DNA from: Lutibacter sp.
GTDB lineage: Bacteria; Bacteroidota; Bacteroidia; Flavobacteriales; Flavobacteriaceae
NCBI GenBank assembly: GCA_021647265.1
Contig: JAKIVA010000008.1
Span: 1-64,000 of the forward strand
Direction of reading: 5' to 3'
DNA: 64,000 nucleotides
Shown: positions 36,626 through 44,677 of the stretch, piece by piece
How positions within the stretch are numbered: position 1 is the first letter of the stretch
How the letters are laid out: every line of letters starts with the position of its first letter
Made by a program: the position numbers and the translations under genes
Notes under the pieces: model-generated
Told to the model about the DNA's origin: nothing
The model's input: only the letters and a program-made list of their open reading frames with translations
Databases searched by the model: none

Positions 36626-37855
36626 TTATTTTTTAAGTACAATGTTATTTATAAACTGACCTATAAAAATAAATACTAAACCTATTACCATAAAAAAACT
36701 AAAAAAGAAGACGAACAAATTGTAATTTTTAATTGCACTTGAATGTAATAATATGAAAGAGCCTTGTGAAAATAATAACAATTCTGTTGCTATTACTCCA
36801 ATTATAAATGTAACTATTCCAATTTTAGTTATTTTATTTTCAATTCTAATTTTTTTGAATCTATCTAAAATTAAAAATAATAAAACACTCATAAAAGCCA
36901 ACGTAAATAAATGTAAATAGCCAATAATAAAAAATGGTTTTAAAGCAAGTGATTTTTTAACAATGAAAGGAAATGCAGATGCCATTTGAAAAATAATTTT
37001 TAGGCTATAAGAAACCAATGCCATTTTTAATAAAAGTTTAGATATAAAATTCCAATGTAGCTGTAAAAATGCTTTCCTTATTATTTTTATTAAAAATATT
37101 AGTGAAATTAATTGTAGCGTTGAAGCTACAAAACCTATCACATTAAATACTATGGAAACACTACTCCATAAAACAGATAATGCATAAGCTGGTACACAGG
37201 CAATGTTTAAGTACCAAAAGAAATTTTGTTGTAATTTATTTGAAATTATAATATTTTGCTGTTCAAAAATTTTAAACAATAAACCAAAAAGTACAAAAAC
37301 AAAATAGCCATTGTATAAAAAATGTAAATAAAAATAAATAGTATTGTGATATAAGGCTGTTTTACCTTGAGTTACAATAACACCAGCTAAAAACCAAGTT
37401 GCCAAACTTGATAATAAATAATAATAAATACCGTATTTTATTAATTTTACGGCTACGGTTTCGCCCTTAATATCTTTCAATAATCTATATGAAATCACAT
37501 AACTAGCAATTCCAAATACCGATAATAATATAATTGAAAATAATTTATAACCTCCTAAAGGGAAACTAATTAACATTAAGGTAATACTGCTAAGTAGTAT
37601 TATTAATACTATTTTATATAACTTAAACTGTTTCTCTGTGGCTTCAACAAAATAATTTAAGAGAACTGCTAGAGTTGCAATGTAGCCCCATCCTAAAAAT
37701 GCCACATGAGAATGACTTTGTAAAAGGTGATGGTAATTCACAAACTTTAAAGGAAATGTAAAATTCCATCTTAATAATAAGCCATACAACGCAGCTAGTA
37801 TAAATAAAACAAGTGCATATAAATATAAAAATTTATTATTTTTTTGAAGTAACAT
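36626..37855 (-). CDS. Polytopic His-motif membrane protein, heme-copper-oxidase-like
   Basis: A 409-residue protein with about 12 hydrophobic segments. It carries His residues at places that could bind heme or metal: 'NYHHLLQSHSHVAFLGWGYI' (His 42, 43, 48, 50) near the end of the first segments, 'YHNTIYFYLHFLYNGYF' in the middle and 'IIGYLHLFTLAFMS' near the C-terminal half. The 'HSHVAFLGW' stretch recalls subunit I of cbb3-type oxidases and NnrS-like proteins, though the full set of oxidase ligands is not clear. There are no other oxidase genes nearby. The function is unknown; a heme or copper membrane protein is a guess from the His pattern. Confidence 0.7.
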   Translation of the reverse strand: MLLQKNNKFLYLYALVLFILAALYGLLLRWNFTFPLKFVNYHHLLQSHSHVAFLGWGYIATLAVLLNYFVEATEKQFKLYKIVLIILLSSITLMLISFPLGGYKLFSIILLSVFGIASYVISYRLLKDIKGETVAVKLIKYGIYYYLLSSLATWFLAGVIVTQGKTALYHNTIYFYLHFLYNGYFVFVLFGLLFKIFEQQNIIISNKLQQNFFWYLNIACVPAYALSVLWSSVSIVFNVIGFVASTLQLISLIFLIKIIRKAFLQLHWNFISKLLLKMALVSYSLKIIFQMASAFPFIVKKSLALKPFFIIGYLHLFTLAFMSVLLFLILDRFKKIRIENKITKIGIVTFIIGVIATELLLFSQGSFILLHSSAIKNYNLFVFFFSFFMVIGLVFIFIGQFINNIVLKK

Positions 37856-37889
37856 TTTTTTAGTTTAGGATTATATTTCTTATTTACAT

Positions 37890-38023
37890 GTCATGCTGAA
37901 CTTGTTTCAGCATATCATCGTTTTTGACAATCAATAATTTTTATTAATGAGACCTTGAAATGAATATTCACGAATTCCATAAATAAAATATAAAATGGAT
38001 GAGTAAACAAGTTCAGGGTGACG
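37890..38023. repeat. 134-bp inverted-repeat element
   Basis: GTCATGCTGAACTTGTTT at the left end (37890-37907) is matched by AAACAAGTTCAGGGTGAC at the right end (38006-38023): an 18-bp inverted repeat with two mismatches. The interior has no gene. It fills the gap between the membrane protein gene and the porin terminator and looks like a small mobile or REP-like element. The rest of this 325-bp gap holds only the terminator at 38112. Confidence 0.65.
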
Positions 38024-38111
38024 TATTCTATGATTAATAACGGGCATCAAATTTTAGTTGTACAATATACAAATAAACGAGAATATTAGTGAATTTTTGA
38101 AATTTGGCATA

Positions 38112-38142
38112 AAAAAACGGCTTCAACTTGAAGCCGTTTTTA
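38112..38142 (-). terminator. Rho-independent terminator after the porin gene
   Basis: AAAACGGCTTCAA and TTGAAGCCGTTTT form a long stem with almost no loop. T-runs follow on both strands; it lies about 40 bp after the OmpP1-like stop on the - strand. Confidence 0.85.
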
Positions 38143-38180
38143 ATTTATAAACTTTGTAGGTTAATTATTCTTTAATGAAC

Positions 38181-39560
38181 TTATTTTTTTGCAAATGTAT
38201 AAGTAATACCTATCATAATAAGATCAGTAGTCATATCGTACCCTACTTTGGTTTCTGGAACTTTACCAAGTGGGTTTGTTGGTGATATTGCCATTGGACT
38301 TAACATTTGTCCTTCAGTTTTACCATCACTAATTCCATGGTGGTATAAGGCATCTAACATAAAGTTATCACCAATTGGGTAACTAAATCCAAATTGGAAT
38401 GCATGTGCTATAATAGCTGTTGCAGGCATTGAGAAAAATGCCAATTCTTCATCAATAGGATTACTACTATACGTATATCCAAAACGTAAAGGTAATTTTT
38501 CAATTCCTTTATATTGTATCCCTGCTGAAATAACATTTATACTATTCCAACCAAAACCATTTACTGCTCCTGTAGGAAATCCATTATCTCCAATTTCCCA
38601 ACCTGATTTATCAAAACCATCCGCGTTTTCATAATCTATATAGCGGTAATCTAAAGCTAAATCAAATTTTGCTTTAGAATATCCTAATCCAATAGAGTAA
38701 ACAGCTGGATAATTCATAGTAAATTCCGCATCATTTGCTACAGTGCCATCTAAGTATTTACTATCAAACTCCATTGCTCCAAAATATTGTTGTGTTTTAT
38801 AAGAAGCACCTATTTTAAACCCACTCTGTGTATCATAAAACACACCTATTTGAGCTCCATAACCAAGAGAAGAAGCAGTTTCACTTACTGGATAACCTTT
38901 TCCTGTTCCACCCATTTCAATTGGAAAATCAGGTCTAACCAAAGGATTTGGACCTATTTCTAATGCGCCATAATTAATCGTTGGTTCAATACCTATTGAA
39001 AACTTTTCAGAAACTTGATATGACCAAGTAAAACCTACTTGCAATAACATATAATCTGAATATAAATTGCCAAAACCATTAAATTCTTGAGGAAAATTAA
39101 TTGGGTTCGCAGGCTCCATTGGGTTAAAATTTGGGCTTCCTGGATTGTTACTTTCAGTTGGAAAATCTACACCAAAACCACTAATCCCAAATGCTGAAAC
39201 ACCAAAGGTATGCTTACTGTCTTCTTTTCCCCAAACATAAGCGATAGCAGGCATTGGAGACAATCCTTTATCGTCTTTTGTTGAACCAGCAAAAGTCATA
39301 CCGCTATTTGGATCAGTATATGATGAATAAACTTTTGGAGAACCTGAAAATGCACCAATGTCAAATTTTAATATTTTTCCATCAAATACAGATATTGCTG
39401 CTGGATTCCATTGTAAGGCTCCACTAATATCTAATGGTTGTGCAGTTGCAGCACCACCCATAGACATATTAACGGCACCAACTCCTTGCATAATGTGCCC
39501 TGTTTGGGCAAAAGTTACTGTTGTAAAAAGCACGACTACTATTCTTAATAATTTTCTCAT
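38181..39560 (-). CDS. OmpP1/FadL family outer-membrane transporter
   Basis: A 459-residue beta-barrel with a signal peptide ending TFAQT. The N-terminal 'GHIMQGVGAVNMSMGGAATA' and 'ALQWNPAAIS' segments are the FadL signature (the NPA motif near the hatch region). The barrel strands end 'LIMIGITYTFAKK'. FadL proteins carry long-chain fatty acids or other hydrophobic compounds across the outer membrane; the substrate here is unknown. A TAnnTTTG box (TAATTTTG, - strand, at 39642-39649) lies 82 bp upstream of the ATG. The gene is divergent from a small membrane-anchored protein. Confidence 0.9.
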   Translation of the reverse strand: MRKLLRIVVVLFTTVTFAQTGHIMQGVGAVNMSMGGAATAQPLDISGALQWNPAAISVFDGKILKFDIGAFSGSPKVYSSYTDPNSGMTFAGSTKDDKGLSPMPAIAYVWGKEDSKHTFGVSAFGISGFGVDFPTESNNPGSPNFNPMEPANPINFPQEFNGFGNLYSDYMLLQVGFTWSYQVSEKFSIGIEPTINYGALEIGPNPLVRPDFPIEMGGTGKGYPVSETASSLGYGAQIGVFYDTQSGFKIGASYKTQQYFGAMEFDSKYLDGTVANDAEFTMNYPAVYSIGLGYSKAKFDLALDYRYIDYENADGFDKSGWEIGDNGFPTGAVNGFGWNSINVISAGIQYKGIEKLPLRFGYTYSSNPIDEELAFFSMPATAIIAHAFQFGFSYPIGDNFMLDALYHHGISDGKTEGQMLSPMAISPTNPLGKVPETKVGYDMTTDLIMIGITYTFAKK

Positions 39561-39742
39561 AATTTTAATTTTAATGTTCTTTTATTATGTAACAGTTGTT
39601 GTTGCACACTAATTTGTAGATATTTAACAATTATTACTCAACAAAATTAGAAAGTTCTGTATATAGATTTAATGATAAATATCATCTAATATATAGAAAA
39701 TTAATAAACATGTAATAAATTTACATTTTATTTTAGATTATT

Positions 39743-40282
39743 ATGAAAATTTTACAAATTATTGAGATATCAAAAATTATTGATTTATTAAGCTATACTA
39801 TACCTTCAATTGTAACAGGTTTAATTGCCTATTATTTTTTCTTAAATCATACTAAAACTGAAGAAAAGAAGTTAAAAATTTTAGCTTTAAAAGAAAATCA
39901 AAAGTATAGCTTACCAATCAAATTACAGGCTTATGAACGAATGACCTTATTTTTAGAACGAATAAACCCTTCTAAGTTATTAATTAGAATTACTTCAGTA
40001 AATAATGATAAAAATTCCTACACAATAAGTCTAATTAATACTATTGAGCAAGAGTTTGAACATAATTTAGCACAGCAAATTTATATTTCAAAACAATGTT
40101 GGGATATTATTCTTACTTCAAAAAATGCAACAATACAGCTAATCAAAAGAGCTTCCGAAGATGATACCGTTAAAACTGCCCAAGAATTAAGGGAAGTTAT
40201 TTTACAAAAAATGATAAACACAACACCTCCTTCATTCACAGCACTAGTGTTTATAAAAGAAGAAGTTAAAAGTTTTATATAA
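39743..40282 (+). CDS. Conserved hypothetical protein with one N-terminal membrane segment
   Basis: A 179-residue protein with a single hydrophobic segment at about residues 13-32 ('LSYTIPSIVTGLIAYYFFL') and a soluble C-terminal part rich in helix-forming residues ('LKENQKYSLPIKLQAYERMTLFLERINPSKLLIR' in pieces). The soluble part probably faces the cytoplasm. I do not recognise a named family; similar proteins occur in other Bacteroidetes by memory only. It is divergent from the porin gene and convergent with the BtuG-like gene, with a strong shared terminator between. Confidence 0.75.
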   Translation: MKILQIIEISKIIDLLSYTIPSIVTGLIAYYFFLNHTKTEEKKLKILALKENQKYSLPIKLQAYERMTLFLERINPSKLLIRITSVNNDKNSYTISLINTIEQEFEHNLAQQIYISKQCWDIILTSKNATIQLIKRASEDDTVKTAQELREVILQKMINTTPPSFTALVFIKEEVKSFI

Positions 40283-40323
40283 AAAAGAAGGCTTTCTAAC
40301 TTTATAGAAAGCCTTCTTTTTTA
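40282..40323. terminator. Bidirectional terminator between convergent genes
   Basis: GAAGGCTTTCTA and TAGAAAGCCTTC pair as a long stem flanked by A and T runs on both sides, so it can end both the + strand membrane protein gene and the - strand btuB-btuG transcript. Confidence 0.85.
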
Positions 40324-40334
40324 TATGCTACAAT

Positions 40335-41393
40335 TTAATTAAAGTAAATCCCATTTGGAATAATTCCTGTTGTGAATGTATTTGTTAATGAATTTGTAGA
40401 TAAATCATATAAGTACAGTTTTCCATTACTAGCATAATCACCAGCATCTGTTGCATACAATATACCATCTTTAGCCACCATATTATAACTATACAACCCT
40501 GAAATTTCTTCTGAAGTTGGTAATACAGAAGCTGTACTACTCATTTTATACACATTTCCTCCTAAGTTATAATACAAATAATCGTCATCTACAGATAAAA
40601 AATTTGGGTGTTCTGTAACCTGAAAATCAAAACTTACAGCTATTAGGTTTGTACCTGTATTAATTTTAGATAAAACACCTTTACTTTCAACACCTGTCCA
40701 ACTAGGTTTACCTCCTGATAAAACCCACACATCGTCATTATCATCAACTGTTAATGAATTAGGAACATCACCAACTTCTAATGTTTTAATAATACTATTA
40801 GAACTTGTACTAATTACAGAAACAATATTGTTTTGACCGTAACCTCCCTGATGTGCTACATAAAGTGTGTTGTTTACTGCTACAATTTCTTCAGGCCCAA
40901 ATGCAACTGGTATTGTTGATTCAACAACATTGGTACTTAAATTAAGCACAGCAATGTAATCGTCATCATTATTTAATGGATCTCCCCAATTAGTTACATA
41001 TCCTTTACCATTTACTTCTGCAAAATACCTAGGGTTATTTAACCCTTCTGTAATGGTCGTAATTTCTTCAAACGTATATCTATTAACAACTGTTATTTTG
41101 TTTGAAACATTTGCAATCAAATAAGCATAATCTTCTTCAAACCCAATAGACTGTAAAATATTTCCAATATCTAAATTATTTACTTTATTAAAAATGGCAT
41201 TTTCCGTTACTGTAAAATCATCACTTATATACATTACGGTTCCTGTACCACTTCCAAAAGGTCCTTCACTGGCAATAAGTATTCCATTTTCGTAATCTCC
41301 TTTCGGTTCTATAATTGTTTCATCATCACTACACGATGTAACAACCATTCCTAAAAAGAAAATTGCCATAATTATTATTTTACTGTTTTTCAT
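40335..41393 (-). CDS. BtuG-like surface lipoprotein (DUF5074/YncE beta-propeller)
   Basis: A 352-residue lipoprotein with lipobox 'GMVVTSC' (Cys 21) followed by Asp/Glu residues that favour export to the cell surface in Bacteroidetes. The body is a seven-bladed beta-propeller with repeated 'I-x-V-V-N-x-x-T' blades. 'NGILIASEGPFGSGTGTV' after the lipid anchor matches the start of DUF5074 proteins, which include BtuG of Bacteroides thetaiotaomicron, a very tight corrinoid binder that sits on BtuB. It lies 4 bp after the BtuB-like receptor and shares its cobalamin riboswitch, so a vitamin B12 role is well supported by context. Confidence 0.82.
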   Translation of the reverse strand: MKNSKIIIMAIFFLGMVVTSCSDDETIIEPKGDYENGILIASEGPFGSGTGTVMYISDDFTVTENAIFNKVNNLDIGNILQSIGFEEDYAYLIANVSNKITVVNRYTFEEITTITEGLNNPRYFAEVNGKGYVTNWGDPLNNDDDYIAVLNLSTNVVESTIPVAFGPEEIVAVNNTLYVAHQGGYGQNNIVSVISTSSNSIIKTLEVGDVPNSLTVDDNDDVWVLSGGKPSWTGVESKGVLSKINTGTNLIAVSFDFQVTEHPNFLSVDDDYLYYNLGGNVYKMSSTASVLPTSEEISGLYSYNMVAKDGILYATDAGDYASNGKLYLYDLSTNSLTNTFTTGIIPNGIYFN

Positions 41394-41397
41394 ATTA

Positions 41398-43239
41398 CTA
41401 AAAATTTAAGATTAATTTTAATTTATAATTTCTATTTGGCATAGGTCTATATGCCACATTTTGGTATTTTTCGTTAAAAATATTTTGAACTTTAAAAGTT
41501 ATTGTTGTCGTTAATTTTCTTTTATTTGGTAACACATAACTAATACCAACATCTGAAACATCATACGAACTTAAATTATTATAATTATCCGTTGTGGTAT
41601 AAACACTACCGTTATAAAGCAATTGATAATAAGTCGAAATATTTTTATAATTAAGTGATAATGTTGATGTTACCTTGTGTTTTGGCACGTAAATTAATTG
41701 ATTATTTGTTTTGCTATTTTTTGAAATGGTATATCCATAATTTGTTAAAAAAGACATTTGAGTACTCCCAATTTTTTTAGATATGTTGTATTGAAATTCA
41801 ATTCCATAACTTTCAACTTCTTGAATATTAATTGGAGACCAAATATTATTTGTGTTTGGTAACCACTTTATCATATCTTCAGATTTGATATAATATCCTG
41901 TTAAATTGAATTTTTGAGAATTAAAATTAAAGTCATTTCCTATTTCAAATTGGTATGAATTTTCTGGTTTTAAATCTACATTTCCTCCAGGAACCCAGTA
42001 TAAATCATTAAATGTTGGGATTCTATAATTTTTAGAGGTATTAAACTTTAAGGTATACAATTTTGTAATTTGAAGGTTTGATCCTATTGAAAAAATAAAT
42101 GGAATGTTGTATTGACTTGTAACTTCTGTTCTTACATTTACACTATAATCAATTTTTGAGGTTAACTTATGATTAAGTAAAAAAACAGCGGAAAACACAT
42201 CTCTTTGATTATCTCCTATATTACTGCCTGTACCATTTACACCATTATATTCTAATATTCCTTTTAATTCTATATCATACGATTTCAGGTAAAGAGAAGC
42301 ATCGTATTTTGCAACAAAAGTAGTTACTTTTCCAAAAGAATATTGGTCAATATTCTCACTGTTTGGAAAGTACTTATAGTCTTCATAAATATGTGCAAAA
42401 TTTATATTAGATGAGAATTTTTTAGTCAAAAAATCTAGTACCACTAAGGTTTTAGAATTTGTGTTTTCGTATGCATCTTTTGCATTATAGGTTAATGTTC
42501 CCGACAAATTTCTATCATTAAAACTTGAATTGTGAAATAACTTTAGCAATACATTATCGTTTATAAAATACCCTGCATTAAAATTAAACGCCAAGAAATT
42601 ATAGGCACCATTTTTATTTTTTTCATCATAACCTAAGTACTCATAATCATTTTCAGAATTCTTATAATCAATTCCTACAGCAACATATTTTTTATCAGTA
42701 CCTGCACTTAATTTATATGAAGTGTTTAGTGTGTTAAAACTACCATAAGATACTTGAAGCTCATTTTTAAAATGATTGTAAAAATGAAAAGAATTATTAA
42801 GGTGAATACTGCCTCCAATAGCTCCACTGCCATATTGTACGGAGCTTCCTCCACTTTTAACACTAATATTATTGTAATTTACAATCGAAATATTATTGAA
42901 ATCTGCTTGCCCCGTTAATTGAGAGTTTACATTTATACCATTCCAAATAACAGCTGTTTGTGAAGCATTTGTGCCTCTAAATGATGGTGAAGAAACCATT
43001 CCATAACCATTTTCCTTAAAATAAATTAACGTATTTAAACTAAGTAAATTAGTTAATGAAGTTTGCGTTTTAATTATAGAATCTGAAATTTCGTTCACAT
43101 TGAATCCTGTTGAAAAATTCTTCAATTTAACATCACTTAAAACAACAATGTCTAAAGTAACAATCGAATCTTTCTGCCCATAAGAACTCCAATTATGAAT
43201 AAGAAATAAAAAAAATAAAAATCTGCTAAATTGCTTCAT
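41398..43239 (-). CDS. BtuB-like TonB-dependent receptor for corrinoids
   Basis: A 613-residue outer-membrane receptor with a signal peptide (ending SSYGQ). The plug (about 30-160) has 'FRGTNASQTAVIWNGINVNS' and 'VKSGGSSVQYGSGAIGG'; the barrel runs to the C-terminal 'YKLKLILNF', ending in Phe as OM barrels do. There is no carboxypeptidase-like N-terminal extension. A cobalamin riboswitch precedes it, which makes vitamin B12 or another corrinoid the likely substrate. It is co-transcribed with the BtuG-like gene 4 bp downstream. Confidence 0.88.
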   Translation of the reverse strand: MKQFSRFLFFLFLIHNWSSYGQKDSIVTLDIVVLSDVKLKNFSTGFNVNEISDSIIKTQTSLTNLLSLNTLIYFKENGYGMVSSPSFRGTNASQTAVIWNGINVNSQLTGQADFNNISIVNYNNISVKSGGSSVQYGSGAIGGSIHLNNSFHFYNHFKNELQVSYGSFNTLNTSYKLSAGTDKKYVAVGIDYKNSENDYEYLGYDEKNKNGAYNFLAFNFNAGYFINDNVLLKLFHNSSFNDRNLSGTLTYNAKDAYENTNSKTLVVLDFLTKKFSSNINFAHIYEDYKYFPNSENIDQYSFGKVTTFVAKYDASLYLKSYDIELKGILEYNGVNGTGSNIGDNQRDVFSAVFLLNHKLTSKIDYSVNVRTEVTSQYNIPFIFSIGSNLQITKLYTLKFNTSKNYRIPTFNDLYWVPGGNVDLKPENSYQFEIGNDFNFNSQKFNLTGYYIKSEDMIKWLPNTNNIWSPINIQEVESYGIEFQYNISKKIGSTQMSFLTNYGYTISKNSKTNNQLIYVPKHKVTSTLSLNYKNISTYYQLLYNGSVYTTTDNYNNLSSYDVSDVGISYVLPNKRKLTTTITFKVQNIFNEKYQNVAYRPMPNRNYKLKLILNF

Positions 43240-43279
43240 ACTTAATTTACTTTTCTCCCGAAAGTGTTAATTAAAATGA

Positions 43280-43455
43280 TTTGGCAGGTCTCCTGGCTCA
43301 CGTATTGTTATTCACCTTCCCATTTAAAAATAAACAGTGGTTACAAAGTTTAATAACAACCATCGAATAATTTCGACAAAGCTTACAGTTGCGGGTACAG
43401 CTTCGGTTTTTAACCGAATTCCCTTTTAATTTATGTATACAGAAGTATAGATAAA
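43280..43455 (-). promoter_or_regulatory. Cobalamin riboswitch
   Basis: Read on the - strand the leader holds the key parts: 'AAAAGGGAATTCGG', then 'CCGAAGCTGTACCCGCAACT' followed by GTAA, and the B12-box AGCCAGGAGACCTGCC (43283-43298). It lies 40 bp upstream of the btuB-like ATG. Binding of adenosyl- or other cobalamin should turn the btuB-btuG genes off. The edges are approximate. Confidence 0.93.
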
Positions 43456-43470
43456 AACCATAATCGGCAA

Positions 43471-43478
43471 CAAATTTA
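43471..43478 (-). promoter_or_regulatory. Predicted -7 box for the riboswitch-btuB transcript
   Basis: On the - strand it reads TAAATTTG, an exact TAnnTTTG match, about 16 bp before the riboswitch begins. Confidence 0.45.
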
Positions 43479-43493
43479 ATTAATTGAGCGCAA

Positions 43494-43527
43494 TTTGTAC
43501 CATTAAATGTATAAAATATTACATTTG
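43494..43527 (+). promoter_or_regulatory. Predicted promoter of the BtuF-like gene
   Basis: TTTG (43494-43497) and TACATTTG (43520-43527) form a -33/-7 pair with a 22-base spacer, ending 16 bp before the ATG. The leader is too short to hold a riboswitch. Confidence 0.5.
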
Positions 43528-43543
43528 TAAAAATTAATTTTTA

Positions 43544-44677
43544 ATGAAGCTGTTTCTTTTAAAATATTTAACACCAATATTTCTTTTATTTCTCTTTTTT
43601 TCTTGTAAAGACAATCAGAATAAGAACTCATTTAATGAAGAAAATACTGTTAAAAACACCATCAAATACGCTAAGGGTTTTGATATTCAACACTTTAAAA
43701 ACTACACAAAACTTATTATAAAAGCTCCTTACCAAAACTCAAAAGAAACTTTTGAATATATTTTAACTGATTCGTTAGATAAAGAACATTTAAATACCAT
43801 AAAAACACCTTTGCAGTCAATTGTAGTAACTAGTACAACACATATACCAATGTTAGAATTATTAGGTGTTCAAGATAAATTAATAGGGTTTCCAAATACG
43901 AACTATATTTCATCAAAAAAAACAAGATTACTGGTTGATAAAGGGGTGATAAAAGAGTTGGGGAATGAAGAGAGTATTAATACTGAATTGTTATTAGATT
44001 TACAGCCAGATGCAGTAATTGGCTTTTCTATAAATAGCAACAATAAAATGTTTACTGTTATTGAAAAATTTGGAATCCCTGTACTCTTAAATGGTGACTG
44101 GCTAGAAGAAACTCCTCTTGGTAGAGCTGAATGGATTAAGTTTTTTGGTGTATTATTTAATAAAGAAAGTGAAGCTGATAGCATCTTTAAAAACATTGAA
44201 AAAAATTACTTAAATGCCAAATCTATTGCTTTAAAAGCTAAAAATGTGCCCACAATTATTTCTGGTGGACTTTTTAAAGATATTTGGAATTTACCTGCTG
44301 GAAATAGTTTTGAGGCTGCTTTTTTGCGTGATGCAAACACCAATTATTTATGGAAAAATTCTAGTGGTAAGGGTAGTTTATCTTTAAACATTGAAAACGT
44401 TTTTGAAAAAGGAAAAAATGCTGACTTATGGATTTCTCCTAGCTATTACAAAACTATAGAGCAACTTAAGAATGCCAACAGTATATATGCTGAATTTAAA
44501 GCATTTCAGCATCATAATATCTTTACATTTGTTAATAAAAGAGGTGAAAAAGGAGGTGTTCTTTATTTTGAATTAGCTCCTGCCCGACCAGATTTAGTAT
44601 TGAAAGATATCATCAAAATTGCACATCCAGATTTATTAAAAGACTATGAGTTTACTTTCTATGAGAAATTAAAATAG
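43544..44677 (+). CDS. BtuF-like substrate-binding lipoprotein of an ABC transporter
   Basis: A 377-residue protein with lipobox 'LFLFFSC' (Cys 21). It has the two lobes of the periplasmic binding protein class III fold joined by a long helix: 'IVVTSTTHIPMLELLGVQDK' and 'LLLDLQPDAVIGFS' in the first, 'NAKSIALKAKNVPTIISGG' in the link and 'NADLWISPSYYK' in the second. Such proteins bind cobalamin or ferric siderophores. Its place divergent from btuB-btuG makes a corrinoid the better guess. The permease and ATPase (BtuC, BtuD) are not in the window. The 3' end overlaps the 3' end of parC by 9 bp, tail to tail. Confidence 0.82.
   Translation: MKLFLLKYLTPIFLLFLFFSCKDNQNKNSFNEENTVKNTIKYAKGFDIQHFKNYTKLIIKAPYQNSKETFEYILTDSLDKEHLNTIKTPLQSIVVTSTTHIPMLELLGVQDKLIGFPNTNYISSKKTRLLVDKGVIKELGNEESINTELLLDLQPDAVIGFSINSNNKMFTVIEKFGIPVLLNGDWLEETPLGRAEWIKFFGVLFNKESEADSIFKNIEKNYLNAKSIALKAKNVPTIISGGLFKDIWNLPAGNSFEAAFLRDANTNYLWKNSSGKGSLSLNIENVFEKGKNADLWISPSYYKTIEQLKNANSIYAEFKAFQHHNIFTFVNKRGEKGGVLYFELAPARPDLVLKDIIKIAHPDLLKDYEFTFYEKLK

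Noticed and set aside
43241..43543. Possible small RNA gene or attachment site in the btuB/btuF gap
   Set aside because: The structure is fully explained by a cobalamin riboswitch on the - strand plus two promoters.
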